DNA of 64,000 bases from Chloranthus sessilifolius (Eukaryota > Streptophyta > Magnoliopsida > Chloranthales > Chloranthaceae), in contig CM037586.1 of NCBI GenBank assembly GCA_021018995.1, positions 7,786,328 through 7,850,327 on the forward strand, given 5' to 3'. This document shows positions 60,701 to 64,000 of this stretch, piece by piece (the stretch's first letter is position 1; every line of letters starts with the position of its first letter). Position numbers and translations under genes: made by a program. The notes under the pieces are model-generated. The model did not search any database and was not told the DNA's origin. It saw only the letters and a list, made by a program, of their open reading frames with translations.

Positions 60701-61170
60701 TGTTAGAAGTTCCTATTTTGGTGGCCATCACTATGGTCAAACCCGTTGACCGGTGAATGGTATAAGATCAACCTTAAGATGTACAATTGTTATTCTTGTG
60801 AGTTTGAAGATAATAGGCAACTGATTGTTGAGTCTTTCAGTTAAGGTATGATTGTGATTTCTAATCACACTATAATTAGTAATTTCAGTCCTTAATGGGA
60901 TAGGACTCTTTGGCTATAAATATAAGGGGTGCCTGGTCCCAACGATTGCTCGACATAATTCAATCCTCCCTATTGGCGAGAGCATCCCCATTGTGCTAGG
61001 AGATATTGAACACGAGAAGATCGTTGAAAATCGGCAACCATTAATGGCTAATGCTCAAGGTGCGCACATATTTATAGATTATAAATTTATTGTTTTTGAT
61101 TGATCGTGCGCCTAGATCTTTAGGCTTAATTTTGGATGGTCGGATCGTTAGATCCTTTTAGATTCCATCA
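60701..61170 (+). repeat. 3' LTR of the complete copia
   Basis: 470 bp, differing from the 5' LTR by about six substitutions clustered in its last third. Confidence 0.95.
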
Positions 61171-61175
61171 TTCTA

Positions 61176-61668
61176 GGCCCATGCCCAATTCGTTCCATAC
61201 CTTTTTTATCCCTATAATCATGATCTAAACGGCTGAACCTTCATGCCACACAATCATGAGACACATGCAAGCTTAAAAGTGACTGTGTGGCACATTACTG
61301 CATAGAACCTTAATTAAACTCAAATAATCCGTAATTAATGCATAGAACCTTAAATTCGGGAATTATTCGGAGAATTTGATGACTATGCTTACGACTAAGT
61401 TTATCACTCTATGTTATGCCTTTTGCATTATACTTGGACTTAGCATACTTCCACCCCTACTGACAGTTGAGAAAATTTAAGAAAGTTTATCGTTAAAAAT
61501 TTGGCAACGAATAGAAGACCAAGCTTTAATGGCTAAAGTCTGTCAAGCAATAAAAGCTCGTAGGTGAAGGCCAAAAAGTTCATAGCGACTAAAGGTTGGC
61601 TGAAGTTAAAAGTTCGCAATAAAAAGAAGCTTGTGATTAAACTCTCATGGCTCGTCGGAGAAGGAGAA
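61176..61668. other. Spacer between two copia elements
   Basis: No gene, RNA or mobile element recognised. It contains a partial repeat of TGCATAGAACCTTAA(T/A)T (about 61301 and 61340). Confidence 0.5.
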
Positions 61669-64000
61669 TGTTGGATAATTTTAAAAAATACTTTGTTTGT
61701 TATATGCTTTTTCCTTTGTGGTAATAGTCCCACATCATGTGGAAGTTTTTTGGGCTTTGGGTTATATTTTCTTGCCTTGACTCAAGGCTTGTAGCCTTCA
61801 CCCAGGGGGTTTCGAATTTTGTAGCCTCCACCACTATGCATTCCATCAGTCACACACACGCGCACAGAGCCGAGACGAGCACGAGCACCTGTACGTAGAG
61901 TGGCAGTGCATTTAGTTAAATTTTTTAGATAAAACTATAATCGTTATTTTTCAGTTTTATTTAAATTTTGATTTGTAACAGATGCGTTCAGTTATTTGTG
62001 TCTGTTCAGTAACTTTCAACATATATGTTCGTTCAATTATTGCTTGAAATAGTGTGTGATTTCTATAAAAGGGTCCCGAGACCCTTGTTTTTTCATACTA
62101 AATTTTCTATCTTCTTCTCTCGCTTAAAACATTTTTTTAAGAGTTCCACCCATATTTTTGGTGTTCTAGTAGCGTGATCAGATTCACCAAATCTAATCAC
62201 ATGAACACACTTCTGGTTCGTTGTATCCTGAAACTATTTTGTCGGTAACCCGTTGGTGACCACTTGAGTGAAGTGGTGGGGGCAAAATTTTGTTCAAAGA
62301 CAGCGAAATCTCTCGTGCCTCGAACTAGATCCATGTGTCGCTTTCTGCTTCCTGTACCAATTTTCTAACAATTTTAAACCAATTTTATGGCCCTGATTAC
62401 TGACGCAACAAAATTGCATCCCGCACTGCCCAACAACATCCACAAGTTAAAAAGTTTTGATGGATCAAATTTCAAACAGTGGCAACATAAATTACATTTT
62501 CTGTTGACCACGTTCAAAGTTGTGTACGTTATCACAACTCCGTATCCAACCGTTACCAAATCATCCACCCTCAATGAAGGCCGTAAAAAGTAGAAATGGG
62601 ATGACAACGACTACACTTGCAAAGGCTACATTTTGAACGCTTTGTAGGATTCTTTGTTCAACGTCTACTGCACCTATAATACTTTGAAGGAACTCTGAGA
62701 CGCACTTGAAAAGAAATACAAAACTGAAAACACAGGGTATAATTCTTATATTATCAGTCAATTTTTCAATTTTAAGATGGTCAATGAGAAACCTATTCTT
62801 AGCCAAGTGCATGATTTTCAAGTTATTATTAATTATATAATTGCTAATGGTTCTTATTTCGATGAAGATTTTTTTGTTGGTGCGATAATTATCAAATTGC
62901 CTCCATCTTGAAAAGATTACCGAAAAATCCTTAAACGTAATAACGAAAAGACTTCTATGAAATATCTTCTCCTTCAATTACGTATTGAGGAAGAATCCCT
63001 AATTAGGGATAAAACTAAAGATCACATTGATATGACATCAAAGGCACAATTGGTTAAGTCTAAGGTCATAAGTAGACCGTCAAAGAAGAGGAAGAGGGGA
63101 TATTCTTATTCCAAGGAGAATAAGACCATGGTACCGAAGAATGGTGGATGCTAGTACTATGGGAAACCCAGACATTTCAAACGAGATTGTTGTATTTTCA
63201 AGAAATTGAAGAATCAAACAAATGCAGTGGAAGAGAAAAATAACTTTGTAGTCATTCTCTCGGAAGTCAACATGATTGGTGACATCAATGAATGGTAGAT
63301 CGACACGGGTGCCACAAAACATGTGTGTAATAATCGTAACATGTTTGTGACGTATGAACAAGCTGACAATGATCAAGATATCTTTATGGGAAACTCATCT
63401 ATGGCTAAGATCATAGGGCGTGGATAAGTGAAATTGAATTTCACAACCGAAAAAGTCGTGACACTTACTAATATACTTCATGTACCCGATATTCGCAAGA
63501 ATCTCGTTTCGGGTGGTTTACTAATCAAGAATGGTTTCAAACTTGTATTTGAATCAAATAAGTTTATCTTACCCAAGAATAACGAATTTATTGAAAAAGG
63601 ATATGTCATGGGAGATATATTCAAACTGAATGTAACTGATTCAATTAATAAAATCTCTCATTCTTCTTACTTGATCTTTCTTTCTAATTTATGACATGAT
63701 AGATTATGACATGTTAATTATAGATTTACGAAATATATAGCTAACTTAGATTTAATATCTAAACATGCATTTATTAGTGGTGCTTGTAGTATATGTGCTA
63801 AGACTAAAATTACTAGAAAGTCATTTTCTAGTGTGGTTAAAAATTCATGTTTATTAGATCTAATACATAGTGATATTTGTTATTTAAATAATATTTCTAT
63901 TAGAGGAGGAAAAAAATATTTTATTACTTTTATAGATGATTTTTTGAAATATGCTCAAATCTATTTATTAAATACTAAAAGTGGGGCTTTTAAAAATTTT
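61669..64000 (+). mobile_element. Ty1/copia element running off the right edge
   Basis: A probable 5' LTR and leader start at TGTTGGATAATT (61669) and extend into the 62.3 kb region. A TATA-like TTCTATAAAAGGG lies at about 62062-62074. The LTR end and primer-binding site could not be fixed. Coding sequence begins at ATG 62387. The 3' LTR is outside the window, so length and target duplication cannot be checked. Confidence 0.7.
62387..64000 (+). pseudogene. Copia gag and pre-integrase region, nonsense-riddled, incomplete
   Basis: It begins MALITDATKLHPALP and shows KSFDGSNFKQWQHKLHFLL, typical of copia gag. The zinc knuckle (CxYYGKPRHFKRDC) lies at about 63149-63192, with a stop between its first residues. 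The protease-like IDTGATKHVCNN is at about 63299, and the gag-pre-integrase and integrase start (YFITFIDDF) at about 63912-63945. The frame is kept throughout but broken by about eight nonsense codons, for example near 62591, 62645, 62696, 62909, 63152, 63296 and 63425. It continues past 64000. Confidence 0.85.

Larger units (their letters stand above)
54045..61170 (+). mobile_element. Complete young Ty1/copia retrotransposon
   Basis: Structure: target duplication TTCTA (54040-54044); 5' LTR 54045-54514 (470 bp, TGTTAG...CCATCA); primer-binding site TGGTATCAGAGCC at 54517-54529; leader; gag-pol frame; polypurine-like GCCAAGTGGGAGAC; 3' LTR 60701-61170 (470 bp); target duplication TTCTA (61171-61175). 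By eye the LTRs differ at six positions (about 1.3 percent). Both ends and the perfect target duplication show that it is an intact insertion. Confidence 0.96.

Noticed and set aside
1-64000. Search for endogenous viral sequences, biosynthetic partner genes (P450, acyltransferase) or organelle DNA
   Set aside because: No such frames or sequences were recognised. All reverse-transcriptase and integrase-bearing frames have LTR-retrotransposon or LINE domain order.

Overview
The window is plant nuclear DNA, almost certainly from an angiosperm with a repeat-rich genome. The evidence is GT-AG introns of 81 nt to 17 kb, Ty1/copia and Ty3/gypsy LTR retrotransposons, hAT and Tourist-like elements, tRNA-derived SINEs, L1-type LINE ends and a nuclear tRNA-Val gene. 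I cannot name the species.

The one clear protein-coding gene is a plus-strand oxidosqualene cyclase of the cycloartenol synthase type. Thirteen exons between 4163 and 45563 are collinear with roughly residue 253 to the C-terminus of plant cycloartenol synthases. All have canonical splice sites, compatible phases and no internal stop. About 1.5 kb of coding sequence is spread over 41.4 kb. The exons for the first ~250 residues are not in the window; they lie to the left or are lost.

The introns are mostly mobile DNA. The 9.2 kb intron (6288-15523) holds a minus-strand copia relic. A second copia is inserted in its RNase H domain, and that one carries a hAT-like element; a hAT-like MITE also sits in the outer copia's integrase. 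The 17.3 kb intron (18753-36064) holds a copia shell with a Ty3/gypsy element inside it and a 5.1 kb transposase-bearing hAT element inside the gypsy LTR. It also holds a LINE end and a GC-rich tandem repeat. Several foldback MITE families lie in the smaller introns.

Left of the first exon (1-4162) are a decayed RanBP2-type zinc-finger fragment, a 225 bp tandem duplication, a solo gypsy LTR, a MITE and a foldback element. Right of the gene (45564-54044) are SINEs, small MITEs, tRNA-Val(CAC) and a frameshifted universal-stress-protein fragment. From 54045 to 61170 there is a complete, young copia element with 470 bp LTRs, a perfect 5 bp target duplication and one continuous reading frame carrying six nonsense codons. 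Another copia element starts near 61669 and runs off the right edge.

Only the cyclase gene and the tRNA look functional. I found no operon-like or defence system; the notable content is the cyclase locus and the datable layers of nested insertions in it.
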